From the NCBI RefSeq assembly GCF_001039045.1, contig NZ_LFEE01000016.1, positions 1-59,995 of the forward strand: a stretch of 59,995 nt of DNA. The letters are read 5' to 3'. The notes under the pieces were generated by a model. The model had not been told where the DNA came from. It did not search any database and saw nothing but the letters and a program-made list of their open reading frames with translations. Source of the stretch: Lactiplantibacillus herbarum (GTDB lineage: Bacteria > Bacillota > Bacilli > Lactobacillales > Lactobacillaceae). Made by a program: the position numbers and the translations under genes. Below are positions 35,730 through 41,912 of the stretch, one piece after another (position 1 is the first letter of the stretch; every line of letters begins with the position of its first letter).

Positions 35730-36172
35730 TTAATCAGTCACTATTTACATCGAATAAAGAAGATTGGGAAACACCTCAGAGATTTTTTAACAAACTTGAT
35801 TCACAGTATCATTTTGGGTGGGATCTAGCTGCTAGTGATAATAACGCTAAATGTAACGACTATTTTACTATCAAGGATAATGCGCTGGAACAAAATTGGG
35901 GGGGATTGGAAGGTAACTTATTCTTGAATCCGCCATATGGTAGACAGTTAAAGTTGTGGGTGCGAAAGGCTGCTGAAACAAGACTAAGGACTGGCCAAAG
36001 TTTGGTAATGCTAATACCGTCACGAACGGACACCAGTTATTGGCATGATTATATTTTTCCTAGTGCGGATATTGAATTTTTGCGTGGAAGATTGAAGTTT
36101 GAAGTTAATGGTATTAGTAGTGCCCCAGCGCCTTTTCCATCAGCAATAGTAATTTTTAAAGGAGACAACTAA
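35726..36172 (+). CDS. Phage DNA N6-adenine methyltransferase (Dam type)
   Basis: A 148-aa protein of the phage Dam family (PF05869-like). The catalytic motif NPPYG (about residue 69) and the N-terminal EDWETPQRFFN are diagnostic. It methylates adenine in DNA, probably to protect the phage from host restriction. No cognate endonuclease is adjacent, so it is an orphan methylase. GGGGAGG precedes the ATG. Confidence 0.85.
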   Translation: MINQSLFTSNKEDWETPQRFFNKLDSQYHFGWDLAASDNNAKCNDYFTIKDNALEQNWGGLEGNLFLNPPYGRQLKLWVRKAAETRLRTGQSLVMLIPSRTDTSYWHDYIFPSADIEFLRGRLKFEVNGISSAPAPFPSAIVIFKGDN

Positions 36173-36318
36173 TGACTAAACAACGAAAGCACACTAAGAA
36201 GTCAGCTATCAAGAAGAAACGGCGACGGATGCGGATGAACGCGGACAAGCACAGTCATGTTACTTCAGAACGTGAGCGAGTTAAGCATGAGTATGCACCA
36301 TATAAGGTGGGTGATTAA
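36172..36318 (+). CDS. 48-aa basic peptide, paralogue of 35567
   Basis: Starts in TAATG at the end of the methylase gene with GGAG upstream. KHTKKSAIKKKRRRMRMNADK aligns with the 37-aa peptide before the methylase. Strongly basic. Function unknown. Confidence 0.55.
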   Translation: MTKQRKHTKKSAIKKKRRRMRMNADKHSHVTSERERVKHEYAPYKVGD

Positions 36319-36831
36319 ATGGGACTGGTAATTATTTCCAAGAAGCGGACTAAGTTAATGGATCCAGAGGGAATCTGGGACTATCCGGATGCGAATAGTT
36401 TCGCCTATCGCAACCATCCTGAAAGGTTTAAGGCTGATTGTGATGTGTATGATAAGTTATCTGATCAGTATGAGGAAGACCAATCCAATGCTAAGGTAGA
36501 CACCTTCGACATTGGTTATGGTGGCTTCAAAAAGTTTAGAGAGTTGCTGGCAATCCCACTTGGATTTGAATATTACGTAAAGAATGACAGACAACCATGG
36601 GAGGATATCTGGCTTCGGTGTAATCGTGATGATTCTGTTGAAGTTGCTATGTTACAAGACTTCTTCCTGCATTCTGATTGCGACGGAAAGTTTGATGTTC
36701 AGCATATCCGTAACTTATTTGATGAGTTAAATAAGCTTGATAAGGTGGCTACTGAGCAAGTTCAGCAGATTGACCGATACGCCGAGTTCTATAGCTTCTT
36801 AAAAACGAGTGTCGAAGAGCACCTATATTAG
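36319..36831 (+). CDS. Hypothetical phage protein
   Basis: A 170-aa acidic soluble protein starting one base after the previous stop. No membrane helix or recognised motif; the C-terminal 60 residues are predicted helical. Function unknown. Confidence 0.6.
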   Translation: MGLVIISKKRTKLMDPEGIWDYPDANSFAYRNHPERFKADCDVYDKLSDQYEEDQSNAKVDTFDIGYGGFKKFRELLAIPLGFEYYVKNDRQPWEDIWLRCNRDDSVEVAMLQDFFLHSDCDGKFDVQHIRNLFDELNKLDKVATEQVQQIDRYAEFYSFLKTSVEEHLY

Positions 36832-36857
36832 GATTTTGGCTAAGGAGGTTTTGAAAG

Positions 36858-37343
36858 ATGATTGCAGAGGGAAATATAATTGCGAAGTTCAGGGGTATTC
36901 CGTTAGTTGATGGCGAAGGGATGGAATCTATTGACGCTGATTATGATGGTGCGTTTGTATATGGAAACTTAATTAATTATGGCAATCGTAAATTTATTAT
37001 CGGAGACGTTGAAGATGTTAGCGACGAATATATTTTGCCTAAATGGTGGGTTGAAGTAGACCGTAAGACTGTTGAGCAGTACACCGGTAAGGGTGATGAC
37101 GTTAAAGGCGAGCCAATCTATATTGGTAGCATTGTTAAGACGTGGTCAAATGCTAGTGAATTAATGATGAAGCCAACCATTAATGAAATAGTTGCAAGAG
37201 ATTTGTTTGGTCGTCCCGGTGTGTTCTTAAGACCAGCGGGTCAACATCTAATTGAACCGTGCCTACACGACTCTTGGAGCAATCAATTTGAAGTTATTGG
37301 CGACATTCATCGCAATGCTGACCTATTGGAGGTAAGTGAATGA
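36858..37343 (+). CDS. YopX-like protein
   Basis: A 161-aa protein with the YopX pattern: FRGIPLVDG at the start, TVEQYTGKGDDVKGEPIYIGSIVKT in the middle and a final FEVIGDIHRNADLLE. AAGGAGG lies before the ATG. YopX proteins are frequent in early regions of Gram-positive phages; their role is not known. Confidence 0.78.
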   Translation: MIAEGNIIAKFRGIPLVDGEGMESIDADYDGAFVYGNLINYGNRKFIIGDVEDVSDEYILPKWWVEVDRKTVEQYTGKGDDVKGEPIYIGSIVKTWSNASELMMKPTINEIVARDLFGRPGVFLRPAGQHLIEPCLHDSWSNQFEVIGDIHRNADLLEVSE

Positions 37344-37507
37344 GTTATATAAGAGCGATGTGGGTGTTTCTGGTCACCTATATATTGCAGCGTTCAATGT
37401 TCAATATTACCTCGCACTTTGACTTATTCATTTTCTATGGTGTAGCTGTGCTAATGGCACTAGTTAGCTATATTACAGGGCGTATTGAGGAAATTAAGGA
37501 GGGCTAG
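37340..37507 (+). CDS. 55-aa two-helix membrane protein
   Basis: Starts in ATGA overlap with the YopX-like gene; TTGGAGG upstream. Two hydrophobic stretches (AMWVFLVTYIL and FIFYGVAVLMALVSYI) and a charged C-terminus. Function unknown. Confidence 0.55.
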   Translation: MSYIRAMWVFLVTYILQRSMFNITSHFDLFIFYGVAVLMALVSYITGRIEEIKEG

Positions 37508-37509
37508 TG

Positions 37510-37971
37510 ATGATTAAAATGTATCACAAGACGGCAACTATCATGGCTGAGCAGTTCAACGACACGAATGATGCTAAGTTTGTTCAGATCGTTAGAAAGT
37601 ATAAGCTAACACAGCCAGAACCTTTTAGCGCAGCGTTCCATTTACCAACAGTAAATAGTGATATGAGAATTAATTACGGCGATTGGATTGTCACAGGGGA
37701 TAAAGGCGAGCACTGGGCGATTGCTGATGATGTGTTTAAGCAGACGTATGCTGAGTTGCCGGTGATTCCACAAGCGGTTGCTGATTATATTGAGAAATGT
37801 AAGTACCAGCATCGTTCACTTGCGTCTGCGTTGGTGGAGACTGATATGCCCACAGATGTTCAAGACTATTTTAGAAATTACCAATCTATTGAGCTATGGA
37901 TATCGTTACAAGATAATTTTGCCCGTGTGTGGTTGGACTGGGACCAAGTGGAGGAACCGCATGAAGATTAA
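37510..37971 (+). CDS. DUF1642-like phage protein
   Basis: A 153-aa protein. The ATG at 37510 follows AAGGAGGG by 7 bases. The second half (PQAVADYIEKCKYQHRSLASAL through FARVWLDWDQVEEP) has the DUF1642 pattern. The first half (INYGDWIVTGDKGEHWAIADDVFKQTY) resembles a PGDYG-type fold. Function unknown. Confidence 0.65.
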   Translation: MIKMYHKTATIMAEQFNDTNDAKFVQIVRKYKLTQPEPFSAAFHLPTVNSDMRINYGDWIVTGDKGEHWAIADDVFKQTYAELPVIPQAVADYIEKCKYQHRSLASALVETDMPTDVQDYFRNYQSIELWISLQDNFARVWLDWDQVEEPHED

Positions 37972-38236
37972 ACCGATTACTACGGATGAACAGTGGTTCC
38001 AATATTTACGCAGAGCTGAAAGAACGGATGACCACTTGCTAGGTTTTATTCGCTTAATGATGAACACCTATCCTAGTGGCAATTGGATTCGTGCATTGCA
38101 CACCAGAGGACGTAAGTACAAGCAGAATCGTTTCTATTACGATGGTTTAACGCCAGAGCGACGATATGAGTGCTTCAATCGTTATTTTAAAACCGCTTGG
38201 GGTAAGGAACATCGTTTCTTTCAAGGATGGGAGTGA
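37961..38236 (+). CDS. Hypothetical 91-aa phage protein
   Basis: The ATG at 37961 with GGAGG upstream is chosen over a long in-frame extension that lies entirely within the previous gene. Aromatic and basic residues are abundant (RRAERTDDH, KYKQNRFYYDGL). Function unknown. Confidence 0.55.
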   Translation: MKIKPITTDEQWFQYLRRAERTDDHLLGFIRLMMNTYPSGNWIRALHTRGRKYKQNRFYYDGLTPERRYECFNRYFKTAWGKEHRFFQGWE

Positions 38237-38240
38237 CAAC

Positions 38241-38480
38241 ATGACAGCTAAAATCGGTGACGTTGATTCTTATGACACCACATATTGCCCAGTTTGTGGG
38301 GAGAATGATTTCTTCATAGCTGAGAAAGTTTCAGGCGAAACAATTTTTCGCTTTCGTGGTGATGGAGAGGCAGTTGACAATTCTGGAATGTTCGACAGCA
38401 TTACGAGTACCAGCACCCAGTCCAGTAAGTATTGCTATTGTACAGAATGCGGTGAGCGACTGTTTAAGGTGGCGAAATGA
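38241..38480 (+). CDS. Zinc-ribbon protein
   Basis: A 79-aa protein starting at ATG 38241 after GGGAGTGA. CPVCGENDFF and CTECGERLF form a four-Cys ribbon around a 55-residue insert. It overlaps the next gene by ATGA. Function unknown. Confidence 0.6.
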   Translation: MTAKIGDVDSYDTTYCPVCGENDFFIAEKVSGETIFRFRGDGEAVDNSGMFDSITSTSTQSSKYCYCTECGERLFKVAK

Positions 38481-38719
38481 TGAGTAAAGTACATGAGTTA
38501 AAGATTGCACCAGAGTACATGGCTGCACAGCTGGCAGGAATCAAAAACTTTGAAATCCGCTACAACGACCGTGATTTTCAAGTTGGCGACCAGCTTCGGT
38601 TGCGTGAATGGGACGGATCTAAGTATACGAGACGTGAAATCACCGCATATGTAACGTACATTACCTCTTATCAGCAGAAGCCCGGTTATGTGGTGATGAG
38701 CACCAGACCATTTTTATAG
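38477..38719 (+). CDS. DUF3850 (ASCH/PUA-like) protein
   Basis: An 80-aa protein with the DUF3850 pattern VHELKIAPEYMAAQLAGIKNFEIRYNDRDFQVGDQLRLREWD. This PUA/ASCH-like fold binds RNA or modified nucleobases in related proteins. AAGGTGG precedes the ATG. It is a single complete domain. Confidence 0.8.
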   Translation: MMSKVHELKIAPEYMAAQLAGIKNFEIRYNDRDFQVGDQLRLREWDGSKYTRREITAYVTYITSYQQKPGYVVMSTRPFL

Positions 38720-38730
38720 GAGGTGTTTAA

Positions 38731-39213
38731 ATGAGTGACCGACCTGAGATCACTGGCAAGTTAAGTGGCCTAATCGAAAAGAAGTTAAGGAATAATCACA
38801 TGTATTGGAGCCCAGAGGTTAACTTTGACAAGAATATGCAGGGCGAACGCCGAGTTGATTATGTTGGCTTTAAGCCGTACACGCCGGGGTATGTTATCGA
38901 GCCCGCTAGTGTGGAACTTGGCACGTTTGTGTTCTATGAGGTTAAATCATCGATGGCAGATTTTGAATCAGGTCATGGACTTACGTTCTACGGTGATGAA
39001 AACTATCTGGTTTGTACTACAGAGCTAGCGGAGCAGCTACAAGCAGAACTTAAAATCCCACGTAATATTGATGCAATTCTTTGTCCTAACAAGGCTTGGA
39101 CGGGATTATGTAAAAAATTCGATGTCAAAAGCCAACAATCGCATCGTCGAAGACCTGCAGCAGAGATTCTTTGGGCAATTATTCAATCACATGGTGATCG
39201 AAACTTTAATTAA
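38731..39213 (+). CDS. Putative PD-(D/E)xK nuclease-like phage protein
   Basis: A 160-aa protein with AGGAGG before the ATG. ERRVDYVGF followed by VFYEVKSS gives the D...ExK core of a restriction-endonuclease-like fold, and DAILCPNKA may complete it. It could be a nicking or Holliday-junction nuclease, or an inactive relative. The C-terminus is basic (SHRRRPAAEILW). Confidence 0.55.
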   Translation: MSDRPEITGKLSGLIEKKLRNNHMYWSPEVNFDKNMQGERRVDYVGFKPYTPGYVIEPASVELGTFVFYEVKSSMADFESGHGLTFYGDENYLVCTTELAEQLQAELKIPRNIDAILCPNKAWTGLCKKFDVKSQQSHRRRPAAEILWAIIQSHGDRNFN

Positions 39214-39243
39214 AATTCTTATTTTATGTAGGGAGTGAGTAAC

Positions 39244-39582
39244 TTGGAAATTGGAACATGTATCGCAAGACCGAGTGAATTCAAGGTGATTAGAGTTACT
39301 AAAAGGCTTAGTGAAGAAGTGCGTGCGGAGTTTGAAAAAGCGCGTGAGCAAGATGATAGTCGGGCTAGCCGTGATAATAGACCAAGGCATACATGGCAAA
39401 CAATTTATAAATTCCATGGGCTTATTTGGGATGATGTTTGGGGCTATGGTTTCTTGGCAAATTATGGTAAGGACAACCAATATCGTAGGCAGAGCATTGA
39501 ACTTGATGATCGGATTATCGAGGATGCTAATGGTGAGCAATTCTTGATTCACGGAGATTTGTTTGAACGTTATTTTATGTAG
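39244..39582 (+). CDS. YopX-like short protein
   Basis: About 112 aa from a TTG at 39244 with AGGGAG 8 bases upstream; a GTG at 39235 would add three residues. The pattern WQTIYKFHGLIWDDVWGYGFL and a FLIHGDLFERYFM end are seen. Function unknown. Confidence 0.5.
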   Translation: MEIGTCIARPSEFKVIRVTKRLSEEVRAEFEKAREQDDSRASRDNRPRHTWQTIYKFHGLIWDDVWGYGFLANYGKDNQYRRQSIELDDRIIEDANGEQFLIHGDLFERYFM

Positions 39583-39594
39583 GAGGAATAGCTA

Positions 39595-39822
39595 GTGAAA
39601 GCGTATAGGCTATCTATTCATGATTTCCCAGATGCAGGCAATGCTATTGTGTTTGCAGGTTCTGTATCTGCCGCTAAGACTAAAGCATACCAGCCTGACG
39701 TATGTGGATATGACATTGATCCCGAAGCATGGACTGATATTAGAGCAGTCAGGTTTAAGGAATTCGATGGCATGGAAGACAAGACGCCAGCAGAGATAGA
39801 AAAGGCGCTAATGAACTTATGA
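39595..39822 (+). CDS. Hypothetical 75-aa protein, GTG start
   Basis: GTG with AGGAGG upstream. A compact alpha/beta sequence (AYRLSIHDFPDAGNAIVFAGSVSAAKTKAY) with an acidic second half. Function unknown. Confidence 0.55.
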   Translation: MKAYRLSIHDFPDAGNAIVFAGSVSAAKTKAYQPDVCGYDIDPEAWTDIRAVRFKEFDGMEDKTPAEIEKALMNL

Positions 39823-39858
39823 ATGTTAAATAATATTTGTAATTTGTAGGAGGGTGAC

Positions 39859-40011
39859 ATGACTGTTGAAGAACTAATCAGCCAGTTAGAAGGCTGTGAA
39901 AATATAAACTCGAAAGTATATTTTTCTGATGGTCACGGTAATGATTATTGGATTGAGAGCATCGATGATCAGGCGGATGCTACTTACATCGAGTGCCACG
40001 GATGCGAATGA
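39859..40011 (+). CDS. Acidic 50-aa protein
   Basis: ATG preceded by AGGAGGGTGA. About 12 acidic residues against two basic ones, ending in ECHGCE. Its stop overlaps the ribosome site of the late regulator. Small acidic proteins in this position include DNA mimics and anti-defence factors; no direct evidence here. Confidence 0.5.
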   Translation: MTVEELISQLEGCENINSKVYFSDGHGNDYWIESIDDQADATYIECHGCE

Positions 40012-40023
40012 GGAGGGATGGAC

Positions 40024-40452
40024 TTGAAACGTTCGACTATCCGCAAGGTGGAGGATATCTTGCGGGACTATCCAAAGATTGACAAGTATATCGAAGAACG
40101 TGAGCAAGAACTGCGCTACCCAGTGACACCGGGTGATGATAACGTGGGTGGCGGCAAAGCTCAATATAAGTATGGTACCCAGACGTTAGACACGTTGATT
40201 ACGATTGATGAGGATCGGCGCATTAACGCGCTGAAACGACAGCGAGACATAATTGATGATTGCTTGAATGGTGTGGGTAACGATACTGAGGTTATTATTA
40301 AAGAGCTGTATTTCTGCAGGCGGCCACAATACACGATTGATGGCTTGATTACCAACCATTTAATTAATGTGAGTCGTGCGAATGCATTTCGACTAAAGTC
40401 ACAATTCATTGCGGACTGTGCTAGGGGAATGGGATTATATGATCTAAGTTGA
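40024..40452 (+). CDS. ArpU/RinA-like late transcription regulator
   Basis: A 142-aa protein. The TTG at 40024 is preferred because AGGAGG ends 7 bases before it; the ATG at 40018 is only one base from the site. The sequence KRQRDIIDDCLNGVGNDTEVIIKELYF and the C-terminal HTH (LITNHLINVSRANAFRLKSQFI) match ArpU/RinA-type activators of late phage genes. It is the last gene before the non-coding region and the terminase genes, where its target promoter should be. Confidence 0.78.
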   Translation: MKRSTIRKVEDILRDYPKIDKYIEEREQELRYPVTPGDDNVGGGKAQYKYGTQTLDTLITIDEDRRINALKRQRDIIDDCLNGVGNDTEVIIKELYFCRRPQYTIDGLITNHLINVSRANAFRLKSQFIADCARGMGLYDLS

Positions 40453-40550
40453 GACTATTCTGATACTTTTGACCCCTATAAACATGATAAATTAGTAGTA
40501 TGCCAAGTGCAATTGAGTGCAGTACGACTCCAAAAAATTACAGACTGGTA

Positions 40551-40610
40551 GTCGTTGTGGGCTAATTGGTAAGCCACGGTGAGATGCGGGTTCGACCCCC
40601 GTCAGCGACA
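40551..40610 (+). ncRNA. tRNA-like element 1, no anticodon arm
   Basis: Acceptor GTCGTTG (40551-40557) pairs with CAGCGAC (40603-40609) over 7 bp with one G-T. TG is followed by a 4-bp D stem GGCT/AGCC (40560-40563/40572-40575) with loop AATTGGTA. The T arm is GCGGG-TTCGACC-CCCGT (40586-40602), directly stacked on the acceptor. Only ten bases (ACGGTGAGAT) lie between D and T arms, where a normal tRNA has about 22 including the anticodon arm. The discriminator base is A and CCA is not encoded. It cannot decode; it could be an RNase P/Z substrate, a tRNA mimic or a decayed tRNA. Confidence 0.7.
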
Positions 40611-40671
40611 TAGTTATGCAGAACGGTATCTCATGAGAGCCAAAACTGTATGACGAGTGGATGTTCTAGGT

Positions 40672-40746
40672 GTGATTGTAACTGGTAGACGTACTGGGAG
40701 AGGGCGGATTGGCCTCCGTATGTGGTTCGATTCCACATCAATCACG
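40672..40746 (+). ncRNA. tRNA-like element 2, atypical anticodon domain
   Basis: Acceptor GTGATTG (40672-40678) pairs perfectly with CAATCAC (40739-40745). The T arm is a 6-bp stem ATGTGG-TTCGATT-CCACAT (40720-40738), one pair longer than normal. The D arm is reduced to AC/GT around TGGTAGAC. The only good stem in the middle is GCGGA/TCCGT (40704-40708/40715-40719) with a 6-nt loop TTGGCC, displaced by about 11 bases from the usual position and leaving no variable loop. The total length of 75 is that of a tRNA, but an anticodon cannot be assigned with confidence. Confidence 0.6.
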
Positions 40747-40807
40747 TTGCTTCGCGGGTAGCGTAATACCTAGCGTTAGTCCTGATTATGACCTAAAACT
40801 GATTATG

Positions 40808-41022
40808 GTGCTTGTGGCGGAATAAGGCAGACGCTTCGGGTGAGAGACAAAGGTTTGAGCAAAGGTAGCGGTAAATGGCGGCACATAAATGGCTCGAGTA
40901 GCTACCAGCCTTCAAAAGTAAATAGATAGTAATTCGCCCGTGGAGTTAGTCTGAAATACGACCATATCCGTGCCTAAGCTATTTACAACAGTCATGTAGG
41001 GTGCGAATCCCTACCGAGCACA
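40808..41022 (+). ncRNA. tRNA-like element 3, tRNA(Leu)-like ends with ~160-nt insert
   Basis: Acceptor GTGCTTG (40808-40814) pairs with CGAGCAC (41015-41021), 7 bp with one G-T. The D arm TGGCGGAATAAGGCAGACGC is very like bacterial tRNA(Leu). The T arm is GTAGGG-TGCGAAT-CCCTAC (40996-41014), again 6 bp. The 160 bases between hold a structured insert: GGTAGC/GCTACC (about 40864/40901), GTAAATAG/CTATTTAC (40918-40925/40979-40986) and possibly GGGTGA/TCGCCC (40838-40843/40934-40939). The last two would cross and form a pseudoknot. A GAG triplet at 40842 is where a Leu anticodon would be. No tag-peptide frame ending in LAA is present. Confidence 0.6.
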
Positions 41023-41087
41023 TAGCCAGCAGGGTAAATAAGGAGGAAGCTCCTCTCTTGAACTGATGGCGAGTTTATTAGTTTAGC

Positions 41088-41112
41088 AGCCCGGTCGGTC
41101 CCGGGCTTTTTT
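41088..41112 (+). terminator. Rho-independent terminator after the tRNA-like region
   Basis: AGCCCGG and CCGGGCT form a 7-bp GC-rich stem around TCGGTC, followed by TTTTTT. It separates the RNA unit from the late genes unless late transcription is antiterminated or starts downstream. Confidence 0.92.
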
Positions 41113-41139
41113 GATACATAAATGTAGGAGGTGGCAGCA

Positions 41140-41226
41140 ATGTCAACGTTAGTAATTATCGTCGTGGTGGCGCTGGTCACCGAAGTATTATTGGCGATTG
41201 GTCGTCATGAAGGTTGGTGGTCGTAA
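41140..41226 (+). CDS. 28-aa membrane peptide
   Basis: ATG with AGGAGGTGG upstream. A single hydrophobic helix (LVIIVVVALVTEVLLAI) and a short RHEGWW tail. Its stop overlaps the next start (TAATG). Function unknown. Confidence 0.5.
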   Translation: MSTLVIIVVVALVTEVLLAIGRHEGWWS

Positions 41227-41390
41227 TGGGAATCAAGCGCACGCCGGAGGGCCTAGAATGGGCCATTGACCGCAAGATAGATCATGACTTAGCCAATTGG
41301 CCTGAACATAAGAAGAAGCGTCCTAAGCGAAAGCGGGGCGCTTTTAATTTGAACAAGAATAAAAAGGTGGTTAATAAAAATGGACAATGA
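41226..41390 (+). CDS. 54-aa basic protein
   Basis: Starts in TAATG overlap. The C-terminal half is rich in Lys/Arg (HKKKRPKRKRGAFNLNKNKK). It overlaps the next gene by 11 bases. Function unknown; nucleic acid binding is plausible. Confidence 0.5.
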   Translation: MGIKRTPEGLEWAIDRKIDHDLANWPEHKKKRPKRKRGAFNLNKNKKVVNKNGQ

Positions 41391-41643
41391 AAAGTTTATT
41401 ACAAAGTGTAAGCAATTAGTTTCGGACTATGCAACCAAGCATTTAGATGCTACGGATGGTAATGCCGTTACAGTAGATGATGTATATATTGTTTGGCTGT
41501 CTAAGGTACTACAGAATAACAAAGCTATGGCAAGTACCACATTGCCGGATGGAATGTACTACGAGCTTACCTACAACGGTGATAAGAGTGAGATTTACCT
41601 TGATGCCTACAAGAAGTTTGAGAATATTTGCTATAAAATTTAA
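41380..41643 (+). CDS. DUF6275-like protein
   Basis: An 87-aa protein. VDDVYIVWLSKVLQNNKAMASTTLPDGMYYELTYNGDKSEIYLDAYKKFEN is the conserved pattern of this phage family. AAAGGTGG precedes the ATG. Function unknown; it is usual just upstream of terminase genes. Confidence 0.72.
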   Translation: MDNEKFITKCKQLVSDYATKHLDATDGNAVTVDDVYIVWLSKVLQNNKAMASTTLPDGMYYELTYNGDKSEIYLDAYKKFENICYKI

Positions 41644-41678
41644 CTTTTTAATTCAGAAAATAAAGGATGGTAATTATT

Positions 41679-41870
41679 ATGAACAAAGAATTGTTGAAGA
41701 AGTTACAAGTTGAATATGACGATTTAATGGATAAGATTTCTAAAGCTTGGCCTGCTGCTGGTAACTCAGAGATTCCGGATGCGCAACGACAACTTATCGG
41801 TATTCAAGCAAAAGCCATGGAGACATATGCACAAGTGCTAGCAATTCGAATTCACTTACTCGAAAAGTAA
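41679..41870 (+). CDS. Hypothetical 63-aa helical protein
   Basis: ATG at 41679 rather than 41667, because the ribosome site AAAGGA abuts the upstream ATG. The whole sequence is amphipathic helix with a PAAGNSEIPDAQ turn. It lies just upstream of the small terminase. Function unknown. Confidence 0.5.
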   Translation: MNKELLKKLQVEYDDLMDKISKAWPAAGNSEIPDAQRQLIGIQAKAMETYAQVLAIRIHLLEK

Positions 41871-41912
41871 TAGATTAATCAAGCTATTAAATGGAGGTGC
41901 AGGTGGTATGTA

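Larger units (their letters stand above)
40453..41139 (+). other. Non-coding region with three tRNA-like folds and a terminator
   Basis: No reading frame of note covers these 687 bases. From left to right: a possible promoter (TTGACC at 40469), tRNA-like folds at 40551, 40672 and 40808, a CGCGGGTAGCGT motif at 40753, and a rho-independent terminator at 41088. The stretch therefore looks like an independent structured RNA unit between early and late genes. The late promoter and the packaging site may also lie here. Confidence 0.7.

Noticed and set aside
40808-41022. Element 3 as a phage tmRNA
   Set aside because: No frame encodes a tag ending in LAA or similar, the acceptor lacks the G3-T70 alanine identity pair, and the size is below normal tmRNA. 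Kept only as tmRNA-like in topology.
40808-41022. Element 3 as a standard group I intron in tRNA(Leu)
   Set aside because: The pairing topology is suggestive, but the conserved P/Q/R/S core sequences are not seen and no 3' exon completes the anticodon stem convincingly.
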